From Patellaria atrata CBS 101060 (lineage: Eukaryota > Ascomycota > Dothideomycetes > Patellariales > Patellariaceae), in assembly GCA_010093705.1 (NCBI GenBank), contig MU006089.1, forward strand, positions 11,099 to 75,098: a stretch of DNA of 64,000 nucleotides, given 5' to 3'. A program made the position numbers and the translations under genes. Below the pieces are notes generated by a model. It saw only the letters and a list, made by a program, of their open reading frames with translations, searched no databases and was not told the origin of the DNA. Of the stretch, positions 49,452 through 60,676 are shown piece after piece; within the stretch, counting starts at the first letter, position 1, and every line of letters begins with the position of its first letter.

Positions 49452-51402
49452 ATGGGCGGCCCGGAGCAGCCCTTCTTGTACGATTCGCCCGCTCGTCATT
49501 CCGCCGTATATCCTTCTAATGGTTTCGACCCAAAACCTGTCACTAGAGCCAGTATGGCTCCTCCACCACCACCGAAGCCAAAGCGGGAAGGTCCACTCAT
49601 TGAGATTAATAAACATCCGGATAGCTATCTCATGACACCGTACGGAAACCTCGATGCGAAATCTATGAGCCCGGGTATCAAAGGTCGCATCAAGTGGGTT
49701 AGATGGATACAATTGTTCTTCCGAGTATTGCAGCTGGTTGGCGCAATTGGAATGTTGATATGCGTCATATGCATAAAGGGTGTTAAAGCGAGTGAAGGGT
49801 GGATCATTAGGATTCCCGTACGAACGCCTATCCATTCTATGCGTAATCTATTCACTGACTTGAATTTTTTAGCCTGGTGTCGACATTCTAAATTCGATCT
49901 ACGCCATTTATCATCTTTCCAGACCGGCTAAGGGCAGAACGCCTGGTAGTTCCGCCAGCTATCATTTCTTTGCTATGGTTATGGATGCAGGATTTATACC
50001 ATTCTACGTCTTCACTTCGATCTTGGCGCAACGGAACTACATTGAGGAACCTGGAACGGAAGGGCACTGGAAGACCATTTTCGCCAACGAGGATACCACT
50101 ACAAAGTTGCTCTTGTCGTCATGGTTAGTAGCAACTTCTACTGGAAGCCTGCATCTCATATCTTTCTTCTTTGATATATACTTGTTGGTGGTATTCAGAA
50201 AGATATCACGCTTACCCCCAGACATGAACCCCTTGGAGGACAACCTAACATCCAGACGGGGCACAAAGCACAAATACAAGAACTCAGAACTATCTCTATC
50301 TGAGAAGAAGAGACTCAGCGAGCTCACTGCTAGCACAGTCTCGTTAAGAACGTCGCAAGCACAAGATCCTCTTATCCCGGATAGTCGTACGATTCCATTC
50401 ATCCATTCACGGAAGGAATTCGATACGACTTTCTCACCACACAACCCACGAACAGCTGCTAGCGCTCGAAATTCCAGAGTCGACCTCCCAGAGCAACTAT
50501 ATCAGCAACCTCAGTCAACCCGAACATCGCGCGTAGACGCTCACGGGCATTCTCAGCAGGGTGTTCCCTCCCAGCGCAACTCGTTCATTGCCCCATTCTC
50601 AACCACAACGCCACCTTCAAAGCGCAGTTCCTTCACTAGTGAATATGCACCCTTACCTCAGAAAGAAGACCGCAGCAGAAGAAATACCCTCGTGCAGAGC
50701 TCTCCACAACGAAACCCACAAGTCAGGCACTCGGAATATGATCTCATGTCCCAAGCCGCATCCGTACAATCAGGGAACTGGATCGTCTACGATGAGGAAG
50801 AATACAACCCTTACAATCCAAACAATCACCTCAACCGGTCCCCTTCCCCTCCCCCCAAGTCCAGCTTCAACACTATGAACCGCAGTAAGAAGACCCGTGA
50901 CTACCGCCTCCTCCCCCAATACACCGATGCGGACGAAGACTTCAAACCCCAACCGCTCCGCATGAACCCGCCAACACCCCCGGTCTCGCCGTTTAAGAAC
51001 CAAAACGGGGCTCAGAGACCGGATGCACGCCGTACACTGACCACGACATCAACGATATCGACGTCCAGCAGCTCGCCGACGCGCGCGGGTACGCCTAAGA
51101 CCAGATACTATGGCGATTTGAAGGCTGCGACGCAGGGAATTCGCCAAAACCAGAACTATGGCTCCAAACCCCCCTCAGTTGTGTCCCCGGATAAGGGGGC
51201 ATGGCGCGGTAAGGAAAATATAGACGCCCCGGAAATGCAGAGGGGAACGAGGGTCGTCAGTACGGGCGTTGATGTCGTGGACTATGCGGCTGAAAGGGGC
51301 TTCGGTAGGAGCGGAAGGAGAGAGGTCAGCGGGAAGGTTGCTGAGGAGGGGCGAGCGGGGATGGGCGGGCTGGTGCAGAGGAAGGTCAGTGGCGTTGTGT
51401 AA
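49452..51402 (+). CDS. Four-TM membrane protein with long disordered tail, unknown function
   Basis: Two exons (49452-49817, 49873-51402) across a 55-bp intron (donor GTACGA, acceptor TTTTTTAG) give 631 aa. A cytosolic Pro-rich N-terminus (APPPPPKPKREGP) leads to a first TM helix around residues 82-105 (FFRVLQLVGAIGMLICVICI). A second hydrophobic stretch follows the junction (DILNSIYAIYHLS). Further helices lie near 150-170 (MVMDAGFIPFYVFTSIL) and 195-225 (SLHLISFFFDIYLLVVF). The layout is that of fungal MARVEL-like or tetraspan membrane proteins, but I do not recognise the family securely. The C-terminal ~400 residues are Ser/Pro/Arg-rich and disordered with many potential phosphosites. It is divergent from ARH1. 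Confidence 0.82.
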
Positions 51403-51551
51403 GGAATGACGATATGTGGTTAGGAAAGTGAGGATGGAAAAGGGATTTTATGGGCGACGTTGTTTACGGATGATTGTACGTTTCGGTTGTTGGATATATC
51501 ACGCGAAAATATGGTAGAGGTGGGTGTATACATTATGGGTTTGGTGTATGG

Positions 51552-52513
51552 TTATGTGAATATCTTTCTGAATTTGCCGGTTTCTGCGTCCGTGATAGAC
51601 ACCGTACTCGCTGACAGACTTGGATTGTAGCCCGAGGCCCTTAGAGCATCGTTGGCTTGTTCTAGTTGTTGTTCCAATTGGTTGATTTGACGTTTATGTT
51701 CGTTGTTCGCAGACATTAGAGCGTCCTGGACGAGTTGCAGTTGTTCTTGAGACCGGAAAGCCTTCTCGAATGTGTTTGTTCGCATCCTGGACGCTCTTCT
51801 TTCTCGTAGTCCGACTGATGCCTTGGACGTTTAGCCTTCCTGAATTACCCCGGTTCTTTTGTAGGCGCATCCTTCATGCGACTTATGGTACGCTTCAAAT
51901 GCTGTACTTCTATTTCCGCGTCACACATTTGCTCTCGTAAGTCTTTATTCTCTTGTTCGCACAATTTAATCTATTCTCTGAAATTTCTCTTTTCCCGTTC
52001 ATATTCTGTAACCACCTCCCTCAGCTCCTGTATCTCCATACGAGCCTCCCTTAGTTGTTCAAGGGTGTCTTCCCTACTCACCCTCTCGCGCCTTTCTTTT
52101 CAATCTAGAATACGGAAACGTTCTATGGTAGATTCGCGAGTATTAATCATGAATGTGATGGCATCAGTTTGGAGGTGAGAAGCATCTTGAGGGTCTTCGA
52201 TGGTATAGGATGGAGCAGTTTCAGCGTTGTACAGTTGAGCTGGGGGTGCGTTGTAGAATTGAGAGGTAGGGGTATTGTTCGGTCGAGTTATAGGGGGGTT
52301 GTATCGTGAAGTGTTGGATGCGTTCTAGGGTTGATGGATGAGATGTGAAGGATACCCACAAGTGGGTTCTGCTTGAGCTTATAATGTAGATCTAGAAGAA
52401 GTAGTAAAGATAAGAGTAGTAGACTTAGAAGAAGGTTGAGGGTACCCCATAGGGGGTCCCGAGTGTCTCTGACGGTCTGTAGGATTTGGTGTTGGCATAT
52501 TCCTACCATCCAT
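51552..52513 (-). pseudogene. Decayed coiled-coil gene with RIP-like stops
   Basis: One minus-strand frame from an ATG at 52513 keeps protein-like character for about 220 codons but holds five stops: TAA 52381-52379, TAG 52327-52325, TGA 52102-52100, TAG 51973-51971 and TAA 51847-51845. Each is one C-to-T change away from Gln or Arg (CAA, CAG, CGA). Between and across them runs a clear coiled coil (TLEQLREARMEIQELREVV, YEREKRNFRE, then CEQENKDLREQMCDAEIEVQ). After the last stop the coil continues in another frame (51785-51552: LVQDALMSANNEHKRQINQL, then EQQLEQANDAL), implying a frameshift. Splicing around the stops was tried and does not keep frame. The N-terminal part is Pro/Ser/Thr-rich. 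The original function is unknown. Confidence 0.6.
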
Positions 52514-52743
52514 ACTGATCGTATATAGTCTTAAAACAAGAAGTGAGGATGATCAGTTGATGGTATGGATCGATGAGACTTTGAAGGAAAAATGTGACAT
52601 GAGGAGTCTCTTACCTCACCTTTGGTTCCACAAACCATTGCCACCTAAGGTACTACTCCTCAACAAAAATTCATCAAAACATTCGATTTCTCATTACCAG
52701 GCCGGGTACAGGATCCAATCGGCCTCGACCTTGTGCCGCTCAT

Positions 52744-53982
52744 TCAAATTGCCTTGAGGGTCTCTGGCCTTTGGGAATTTCGAGCTACAGACCACCGATG
52801 AACAAACGTAACGTTCTCGACGCTGTCACAGAATTCTCTGTACACCTTTTCTGCGTCTCCAGTTTGGTGGCCGTAATACTTCTTTTGGTCCGGCCAAATT
52901 TCTCCCTGGAACAACATTTTGCTAGTCAGATGCTCTTTAGCGGCCTCGGATCCATGCTTCACCTTCGGAAAGGTGTCTACTCGTGCAAGCTGCCCTCAGC
53001 GCTTATAATAACATTAGTAACAAAGAGAAATAATATATCACTAGAACTTACCATCTAGAACTTCTTCTTCTCCCTGCACTCTTCTTTAAAGTTAGCTGCG
53101 GATCTGACATGCCAGACAGCCTGACCCCAGTTGACGAAGCGCCCATCACTTGAGCGTAGGATAAAATTTTCATCTTGATCCATGCTGGCTCTGATTTGGT
53201 CAACCCACTCTCCACTACGCAAGTGGATCTTCCTCATATCCACACAGGATATGGACGCTTTATGAAGAACTTGCAAGAAGTCTATCCGCCGCTCACCCTC
53301 TGTCCTTCTCCTCTTCTCTTTCTTCGGCCCCGGTCCCTGTTTATCCTTTGAACTCGACTGTTTTGCCGCAATCTTGCGATTTTGAAGCCTCGCGGTTTGT
53401 GAAACCTTGACCGCGGGCTGGTTTTTCGCTGGTAACTTGGGATTCGGTGTTGGAAGAACCAAGTGATTCCCCGTTCAAGGATTCTCGAATTTGTAATTCT
53501 TGGGAGAAGTCGTACCAGAAAGTCAAAGATCTTCAAATAAGTCTCGACCGTGCTTGGATGGTGATCTGTTGGAGACACTAGAATATAGAAAAGAGACCTA
53601 ACCCTCATTACGGGCTTAACTGCCCAAATACCTTGGTTGGGACCGCTGGTATTTGACCTTGACTGTCTGTCGACAACAGTTCTGTAGCTAGTGTACGAAG
53701 ATTGGGAATGCTGGTTGTGAAGAAGTAGGAAATGTATCAGAAACAGAGAATATACAAGAGTTTCCCGGTAGGTAGGATCCAAGACGTACTGACAATAGAG
53801 GGATGCTGATAATATTGAGTCTCAGTAACTGCTTCAAAAGCGGACAGAAGAGAGGGGAGCAGGTTATGGTTCAAGGTCGATATGCCCTACAGTCCCATGT
53901 TAGCAACTTGCGTTAATTTTCGCAGTGACGTCCGCTTGTTTACCTGTAGGTTGAGCAAGTAATACGTCGCGTGATTTCGCCA
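52744..53982 (-). pseudogene. Probable decayed multi-exon gene, unknown family
   Basis: Three phase-0 exons with canonical splice sites read in order 53982-53944, 53886-53794 and 53710-53603, encoding about 80 residues (WRNHATYYLLNLQGISTLN, LLPSLLSAFEAVTETQYYQ). The next acceptor keeps frame but meets TGA at 53535-53533. The frame continues beyond it (TFWYDFSQELQIRESL), and protein-like sequence then moves to another frame (RRIDFLQVLHKASISCVDMR, SSDGRFVNWGQAVWHVRSA). That frame ends in TAG at 53057-53055, just before a good GTAAGT donor, and resumes after an intron as VDTFPKVKHGSEAAKEHL, ending in TGA after ETLKAI. Both premature stops are one C-to-T step from CGA and CAG. No ATG-containing first exon was found. 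I do not recognise the family; a functional gene with a different exon structure is possible. Confidence 0.4.
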
Positions 53983-54201
53983 CTACAAACAACAACACAC
54001 AACCCCGCGAACATTTATACCTCCGCTGCTGCTTCTTCCTTCTTACACCTCACCCTATTTTGCGTAACAACAGGCTCTCGGTAAGTTTCCACCCTTCATC
54101 CGATAGACACAATCTAATCTCCTCTAGCACAGAAGCACCTACTGTACGTATTGTACATTCAAGACGTTTTCTGAATCTCATCTCAGTGATTACAGCTCGC
54201 G

Positions 54202-55621
54202 ATGCCTTCTCTTGAGTCTTTGGACCTGAAACGACACTGCAGTGGTGGGTCGCGGACTACACGTCGTGACGCGCTGCCTACTCTGACGTCGAATCATCCA
54301 TCTGTCCTTGCGATTCGCAGTCGACCATCAGAAAGTAAGTACTCACCTGTGGCTAGGCACCAATTTCAAAGTTTGGTTGTCGATCACAAAAGAGCAATAA
54401 ACAAAGATCCTGGACCGCTAAATTGACTGAGCGTGAAAAGACCCGTCACACTTTCAAACTCCACTCCACCTTTTTCTTTTGACTCTTTTCTTTAAACCTG
54501 AACCTCAATGTTCATTGAAGATATTCACTAATATTTGAAAGACGCAAGTACCACACCAACAAATCAAGCAACAATCGTTGCAGAAGAAATCCTTCCCGAA
54601 CCACAGCCACCAACGAGTGGCCGTCGCAAGAAGAAAATGCCGCGGAAGAGTAACGCACCTCCACAAACCTTGATGACCCTTGGAGCCAGCAATTTCCGCT
54701 TCAATACATCCGCTGGACTTCAGAAGATGGAAGTCTGTTTCACTACCACCGACGAAGGCGAAATTTCGCTTTCTGTCACACCAATATCGGAGGGGATGAC
54801 CCTCAAAGCAAAGGTACGTCGCCCTTACTGAAGTCAGCGTACAGTATTAATTGCAATAGATGTTTCTCAACGTCGGCGCTAATGGAAAATTCATGGTCCA
54901 AGTCAAACCGGACCGATCGAAAATTTTCCCATTCATGAACCTGCCCGCCGAACTCCGCGACAAGATTTACGGCCTTGTCATCGGTGAGAACCAACGAAAG
55001 GACATCGACCAATGGTACCGCGAAGAAGTTCCCCTCTTCGTTTTCTTACTCTGGCCAAAAGCCATCAGACAGAAGGGAGTGGGGCAGGCGGCGTTGAACT
55101 TATTCCAAGTCAACCAGAAAATCCGCAAGGAAGCTTTTGCCGTCACCATACGTGTAGCCAAGTTCCAGTGCATGGATGTCGGAAATCTCGCGAATTTTCT
55201 GAGGGGTATTGAGCTGGACGGACGCCGCTCACTCACCTGGCTGTCGGTAAACTGGAAGGATTCACGGGAAGCCTGGCCAGCTCTTCCCCGTGAAATCACT
55301 GCTTCCGGATCGTGGCTGGAAGAGGCTACAAACTTACTTCAACAATGCAACAGTTTGAAGTATATGGAATTGTATGTTCACAGTCAGCTATGCCAATTCG
55401 CTTTCAGGAACGACCCAAAATTTCGTGAGGACAAGAACCTTCTGTACCTGCGAAATCGTGTCGGTGCATTGATGGGAATGGAGGTGTTGGATTTCAACAC
55501 TTTTCGGCCTAACATCCCTATCAGAGATTGGATGAGTGAAAAGATGGTGCTTGCACCGCAGCCGAAGCCAAAGGAGAAGAAAGTTCAGAAGGGGAAGAAG
55601 CGCAAGTTCGATGAGGATTAG
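54202..55621 (+). CDS. 2EXR/F-box-like domain protein, unknown function
   Basis: Three exons (54202-54334, 54542-54813, 54860-55621) join in frame to 388 aa. The first intron is 207 bp with a GTAAGT donor; the second is 46 bp with a GTACGT donor. A basic linker (GRRKKKMPRKSN) occurs near residue 65. The second and third exons form a domain leading into FPFMNLPAELRDKIYGLVIG near residue 152. This F-x-x-LP-x-E-L-R-x-x-I pattern is typical of the fungal 2EXR/F-box-like families, which are large and mostly uncharacterised. A region with NLFQVNQKIRKEAF follows, also typical (a family-conserved Asn-Q-x-R segment). The C-terminus is Lys-rich (KPKEKKVQKGKKRKFDED), suggesting nuclear localisation. Function in ubiquitin ligation cannot be assumed. 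Confidence 0.75.
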
Positions 55622-56723
55622 ACGGAGCATGTTGAGTAGAGGAGATTGTCCATCTTATGTTGTACAGTACGAAGCAAAAGGAGGTTGAGATGGAGTACCA
55701 CGAGGTACATAGTAAGGAAGGGATTGATTTCTGTTGATTTGATCTGAGGAGTCAGAAGTAATGAAAGGTCGCCTTCGGAACAGTTGGCCTAGATAGAGAA
55801 TCATGATGTCTTATACCTATGCATTTTTCTTCTCTCACAGTTGAACATGAGGTGAGGTTCCTATAGTCTGTCGTCCGTGTTGCAGGAATCGCGTCAGGTT
55901 TCCTTGGCGTACAAAAGAAACTATCACGTGACCTTACGACGCGTTTTCACACGAAACTTGGAATCTACAATAATAAGTGAAGTGATGGGTGGGTTTTATG
56001 CAGAGATTATGTTCTGAGGCGCATTAATTTTGTCTTTGGGTTATGATCGCTATGATGGTTTTCCGAAGAACAAATAGCTTCAATAATGTACAGTGCAGAC
56101 TACAAAACTAGGTAAGGTACAGAGAAACGAGAAAGGAGCTTTTTTGGGGGAAACAGGGATTAAGGAGAGGTCAAATTAGGACTAGGGGCTTCATCCATTC
56201 AACGGCTGCAAAACAGCATCAGTCCCCCTTGGTCCCTGCCTTCCCTTGGTGGATGCTGCTTGTGCGGCCTTGGCATCGCCTGTCACCTCTCCATAGGCCA
56301 AAGGAGGGACCCCTTTCCCTTTTCCACAACCCATAGGAAAAAGAAGAAAGAAGGAGAAAGTTGTTGAACGGCATCCACCGACAACAACACCTTATTCTTT
56401 CCTTCCTCACCATTTGATTCATCTCACAAATCACCTAACCGGAGTGGACGTCACGGTCCATAAGACTGTTACAAAATAATTCTCTCGCTCCCATAGCATC
56501 ACCTCTACCTGCACCTCTCGCATTCGAGTGCTGTCTTTGTTGGCCCGTAAGGATACATCCACCCAAATCCTCTTTTTCCCCGTGTCACATCTCCCTCAAT
56601 TCCTAGAGAAGCAATCAAGCCGGTCTCGAATCTGAATCTCGACGCGCATGCTGACATTGGTGCTTCTTCTCTAGAATCCTCGTCCGCTCACGGTCAACCT
56701 CATCACTCTGTTAATCCGTCATT
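55622..56723. other. Intergenic, septin upstream region
   Basis: 1.1 kb holding the 3' UTR of the 2EXR gene and the promoter and leader of the septin gene. The last ~350 bases are pyrimidine-rich, as expected of a long fungal leader. No gene is supported. Confidence 0.6.
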
Positions 56724-58441
56724 ATGGGTAAGAATTGACTCTCCTACACAGCCTTATGAGATGTCCAAGTATCTCCACAACTCCTCGAAAAACACGTCTG
56801 CACAATCTTATGGCGGTGTAATGTTTTGTGGTGCATGACAGCAATTGTATCCTGCGCCTTCGCTCGAATCACAATCGGCTGACGTCTTCACCTCTCTCGA
56901 ATATGCAACTAACTCTAGATATCGTGTAGCTGCTAACGGTGTTCCAACCTCTCCCCCGGCAAGAGCTTCTCCGGTCCCGTCGGCGCTTCCAAACGGTAAA
57001 CCTGCTTCTCCGTATGTTGAACGCAGCAACCCTATGCCCAACGGTCAGGGCGCCGCTCCGCAACCGCAAACCGTCACCTCAAAAGATCCAAAGGCCGCGG
57101 CCCAAGCAGCGAGTGATATGAGAAACATTGTACGCCGAAAATTGACTGGATATGTCGGTTTTGCGAACTTGCCAAACCAATGGCACCGTAAGAGTGTCAG
57201 GAAGGGCTTCAACTTCAACGTCATGGTAGTTGGTACGTCTAGAATAAATCACACATGTGATATGTCCACATAATTTAACAATCAACTAGGCGAATCTGGT
57301 CTTGGAAAGTCAACACTTGTCAACACGCTATTCAATACATCCCTCTACCCACCAAAGGAGCGCAAACCACCAACCGTTGACATCATCCCGAAGACCGTTT
57401 CTATTCAGTCTATAAGCGCAGATATTGAGGAGAATGGTGTTCGTTTGCGTCTTACAGTTGTCGATACACCTGGTTTTGGTGATTTCGTGAACAATGATGA
57501 TTCGTGGCGCCCAATCGTGGAAAACATAGAGCAACGGTTTGACGCATACCTCGACGCTGAAAACAAGGTCAACCGTATGAACATCGTTGATAACCGTATT
57601 CACGCGTGTGTCTACTTCATTCAACCAACTGGTCACTCCTTGAAGCCTTTGGATGTTGAGGTTATGCGCCGACTTCATACCAAGGTCAACTTGATCCCAG
57701 TAATTGCCAAGGCAGATACTTTGACGGATGAGGAGATCACAGCTTTCAAACAAAGGGTATGTATCTTCCAGTTTTTCTTCGAGTCATAACTAATGAATGA
57801 ATAAGATCCTTGCAGACATCCAGTATCACAATATTCACATTTTCGAAGGTCCACGATACGAACTTGATGATGAGGAGACGATTGCCGAAAATAACGAAAT
57901 CATGTCCAAGGTTCCATTTGCCGTTGTTGGTGCTAATGCCGAAGTTACTTCGCCAGAAGGTCGCAAGGTTCGCGGTCGCCGCTATCCTTGGGGTATCATT
58001 GAGGTTGATAATGAAGATCACTGCGACTTCGTCAAACTCCGACAAATGCTCATCCGTACACATATGGAAGAGCTCAAGGAGCACACAAACAACGCACTGT
58101 ACGAGAACTACAGATCCGACAAGCTTACCGCGATGGGTGTCCAACAAGACGCAAGTGTTTTCAAGGAAGTCAACCCGGCTGTCAAACAGGAAGAGGAGCG
58201 CTCACTTCACGAAGCCAAGCTTGCAAAGATGGAAGCAGAGATGAAGATGGTCTTCCAGCAGAAGGTCGCAGAGAAGGAGAGTAAACTGCGACAAAGTGAA
58301 GAAGAACTATACGCGAGACACAGAGAGATGAAGGAACAGCTAGACCGACAGAGACAAGATCTGGAAGACAAGAAGCAGAGAATCGAGAGTGGACGACCTC
58401 TGGAGGAGAAAGGCAAGAGAAAGGGTTTCTCGCTCCGCTAA
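56724..58441 (+). CDS. cdc3: Septin, Cdc3/AspB type
   Basis: A GTP-binding filament protein for septation and hyphal morphogenesis. The exons are 56724-56727 (ATG plus one base), 56930-57232, 57290-57756 and 57806-58441. The first intron is 202 bp (donor GTAAGA, CTAAC branch, acceptor GTGTAG). The join restores [18 protein letters not shown] and 469 aa. A polybasic, membrane-binding stretch ([16 protein letters not shown]) precedes the P-loop GESGLGKS at 103-110, which spans the second junction. DTPGFGD is near 161 and AKAD near 242. The septin unique element ([20 protein letters not shown]) and a C-terminal coiled coil follow ([19 protein letters not shown] onward). The [16 protein letters not shown] segment is characteristic of the Cdc3 subgroup; the subgroup is inferred, the septin identity certain. 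Confidence 0.95.
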
Positions 58442-59775
58442 GGTGGGGTATTGCATCTCTCTTTATAACCTCTCGAGGAGAAGCGCATTCCTTCTCTACC
58501 CGGTGGTCGTCGAAGCTGAAAAGGCGTTTCTCTTCGTTAACATGTTCGTCTGTATGACCTTTAATACACTATGCCCCTTCCTGGCTTCACTGGATTCCTA
58601 TTCGGGAGGGGTATATCCACGCGATAGGTGATTACCAGCACTTTTCTCAGATCCTCTACTTTGATCGTTAGGTGTCACATTGGGTTAAATCTTGGCCTTA
58701 AAGAGATTTGAGGGGTCTCTTCTGTTCTTTTGTGTTTTTTCTTGCTGATGCCGCTAATTGATACCTGTTGCACTCATACATAACCCTTTCTTTTTTCCGG
58801 CTTGAGGTCTGAAAAAAAAAAGAAAAAAAAAAGAAATTCACGTGTTGCGGATGGGATCTTGCTGAAGTGAGCGAGGGGGTTTGTGTATGGAATGACAGGC
58901 TTCATATGTGGGCGAGAGATTCACACCGATAAATTGATTTCCGATCTATGTATTCTACTTACATCTTAGCGATAGTCGAATTAGGTGTTTCTTTTGTACA
59001 TCTTGGATGTCTTTGCTCTCTGATTGTCGTGTATAAAGAAGATGTTATTCCATGACTCTTCGTGTAGGTAAGGTAATACGAGTACTGTCTCGCGCCTGAG
59101 AACAAATTACACTCATAGCCCAGGTTGCTGTAGTAGCTTAGAAAACAAGGTAATATTCTGTGATCATCGGATATTATAGGTTTCGACTAAATAGGACATG
59201 TGAAAATGAATGCCTAGAATAAGTTAGGATTCGTTATCTAGCAGTGAAAGGTAAAGTGGAGGGAGGTGTTCGGTCATCGGTTCCCATCAGCCGCCTATTT
59301 CGTCACCGTGCAAAGTCGAAAACCTCGTAGCTAGAGTTGACGGTGTGCCTTGCTTTCCGACACACAAATCTGATAACGTACAACCACAGTCAACACCACG
59401 AAAACGATATTTTGTCCTTTATCCTCACATCTACAGCAACACCTTCTTGTCTACTGCATTCAATTCATAAATCGTAACCGCAAAGCACCCGCAATCGCAG
59501 GAGAGAGCATCGTCAATCAAGACACACGTGCGCGCCATTTCCCACCTCAGGTAAGAAACCCAGCCACGCAATACCATCAACGGCCAGGTGTTCTCTCTTC
59601 ACCAGCATTCATTTTCTTGTCAAGTCTTTCCCGACTCAGAATCACGACCTCACTTTCTAGGCTGCAGCCCTGTGCATATATTTATACCTGTAAAACCACA
59701 CCTCGACTGAGCTAACGTCGACTTCCAGATTCCTTTTCAGCTCCAACTCTCAAACCTCAACCCACAACCCACAAC
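58442..59775. other. Intergenic septin / POM33
   Basis: 1.33 kb. It has an A-rich tract with interspersed G near 58812-58836 in the probable septin 3' region and a C-rich leader before the next gene. No supportable gene. Confidence 0.6.
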
Positions 59776-60676
59776 ATGGCACCCCCACCTCCGGCCACAC
59801 TACCTTTGCAGCAGAGATTAATCCAACTAGCTCAAACCTTACAATTCGCATGGTTCGCTGGTCACCTAACACTCTTATTCTGCGCCTTCCGTTATGGTCT
59901 TTCCTACATTACGTTCCACTTCAACTCTAGATGGGCCAAATTCTCTTACCGAACCGCCTTCATTGCGGCATCTGTAACTTACGGAATCGTTGTCTACAAG
60001 GCTTATCGAGCTCGGATCCGAGCTGGCAAGCAAGGTGGAGCTCTTGGACTCCTCGCCGACGAGAATGTGCAATATTTAGGTATGTGTCCATTTATTGGTG
60101 GTTCGATCATTGTGAAAGTCTAACTTGTTAAAACTAGGCATGGCTCTCGTCTGGCTATTCTCCCGTCAAATCCCTCTTGCCATTCTACCTTTCGCAGTCT
60201 ACTCCGTCTTCCACGTTGCTACCTACACCAGGAACAACCTGCTTCCAGTCATCGCCCCTCCCCAGCATACTGCCAACGCTCCAGGTGCCAAGCCTAAACA
60301 ATCAGCCTTGTCTGACGCCATCGGCAAGTTTGTTAAGGAATATTATGACAGCAGTATGACTCTCGTCGCTATTCTTGAAATTTTTCTTTGGTTCCGTATT
60401 CTCGGGTCTGCTCTCATTTTCCAAAAAGGATCATGGATCCTACTCGGCATTTATACCGTCTTCTTCCGCGCTCGTTATTCTCAAAGCAACTTCGTTCAAG
60501 GCGCAATCACCCACATGACTGCTCGCATTGATGATGGCGCGGCAAACCAAAATATCCCCCCGGTCATCAGACAAGGATGGGGTGGGTTCAAGGGTTTCTT
60601 GAAGCAAGCTGCTGATGCTACTGATATCACCAAGTACGTCAACAACCAACCCACTGCTCCGAAGAAAGCGCAGTAG
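59776..60676 (+). CDS. POM33: Pom33/TMEM33-family nuclear envelope-ER membrane protein
   Basis: A member of the Pom33/Per33/Tts1/TMEM33 family, which in yeasts helps distribute nuclear pores and shape ER tubules. Two exons (59776-60079, 60138-60676) across a 58-bp intron (donor GTATGT, acceptor AACTAG) give 280 aa. Membrane segments are visible near residues 23-45 (FAWFAGHLTLLFCAFRYGL), 60-77 (TAFIAASVTYGIVVYKAY), 103-130 (ALVWLFSRQIPLAILPFAVY) and 180-220 (LVAILEIFLWFRILGSALIF, then SWILLGIYTVFF). The order and the FRARYSQSNF stretch are as expected in the family. The tail is soluble and ends KKAQ. The start MAPPPPATLPLQ is in good context after a long C-rich leader. Confidence 0.9.
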
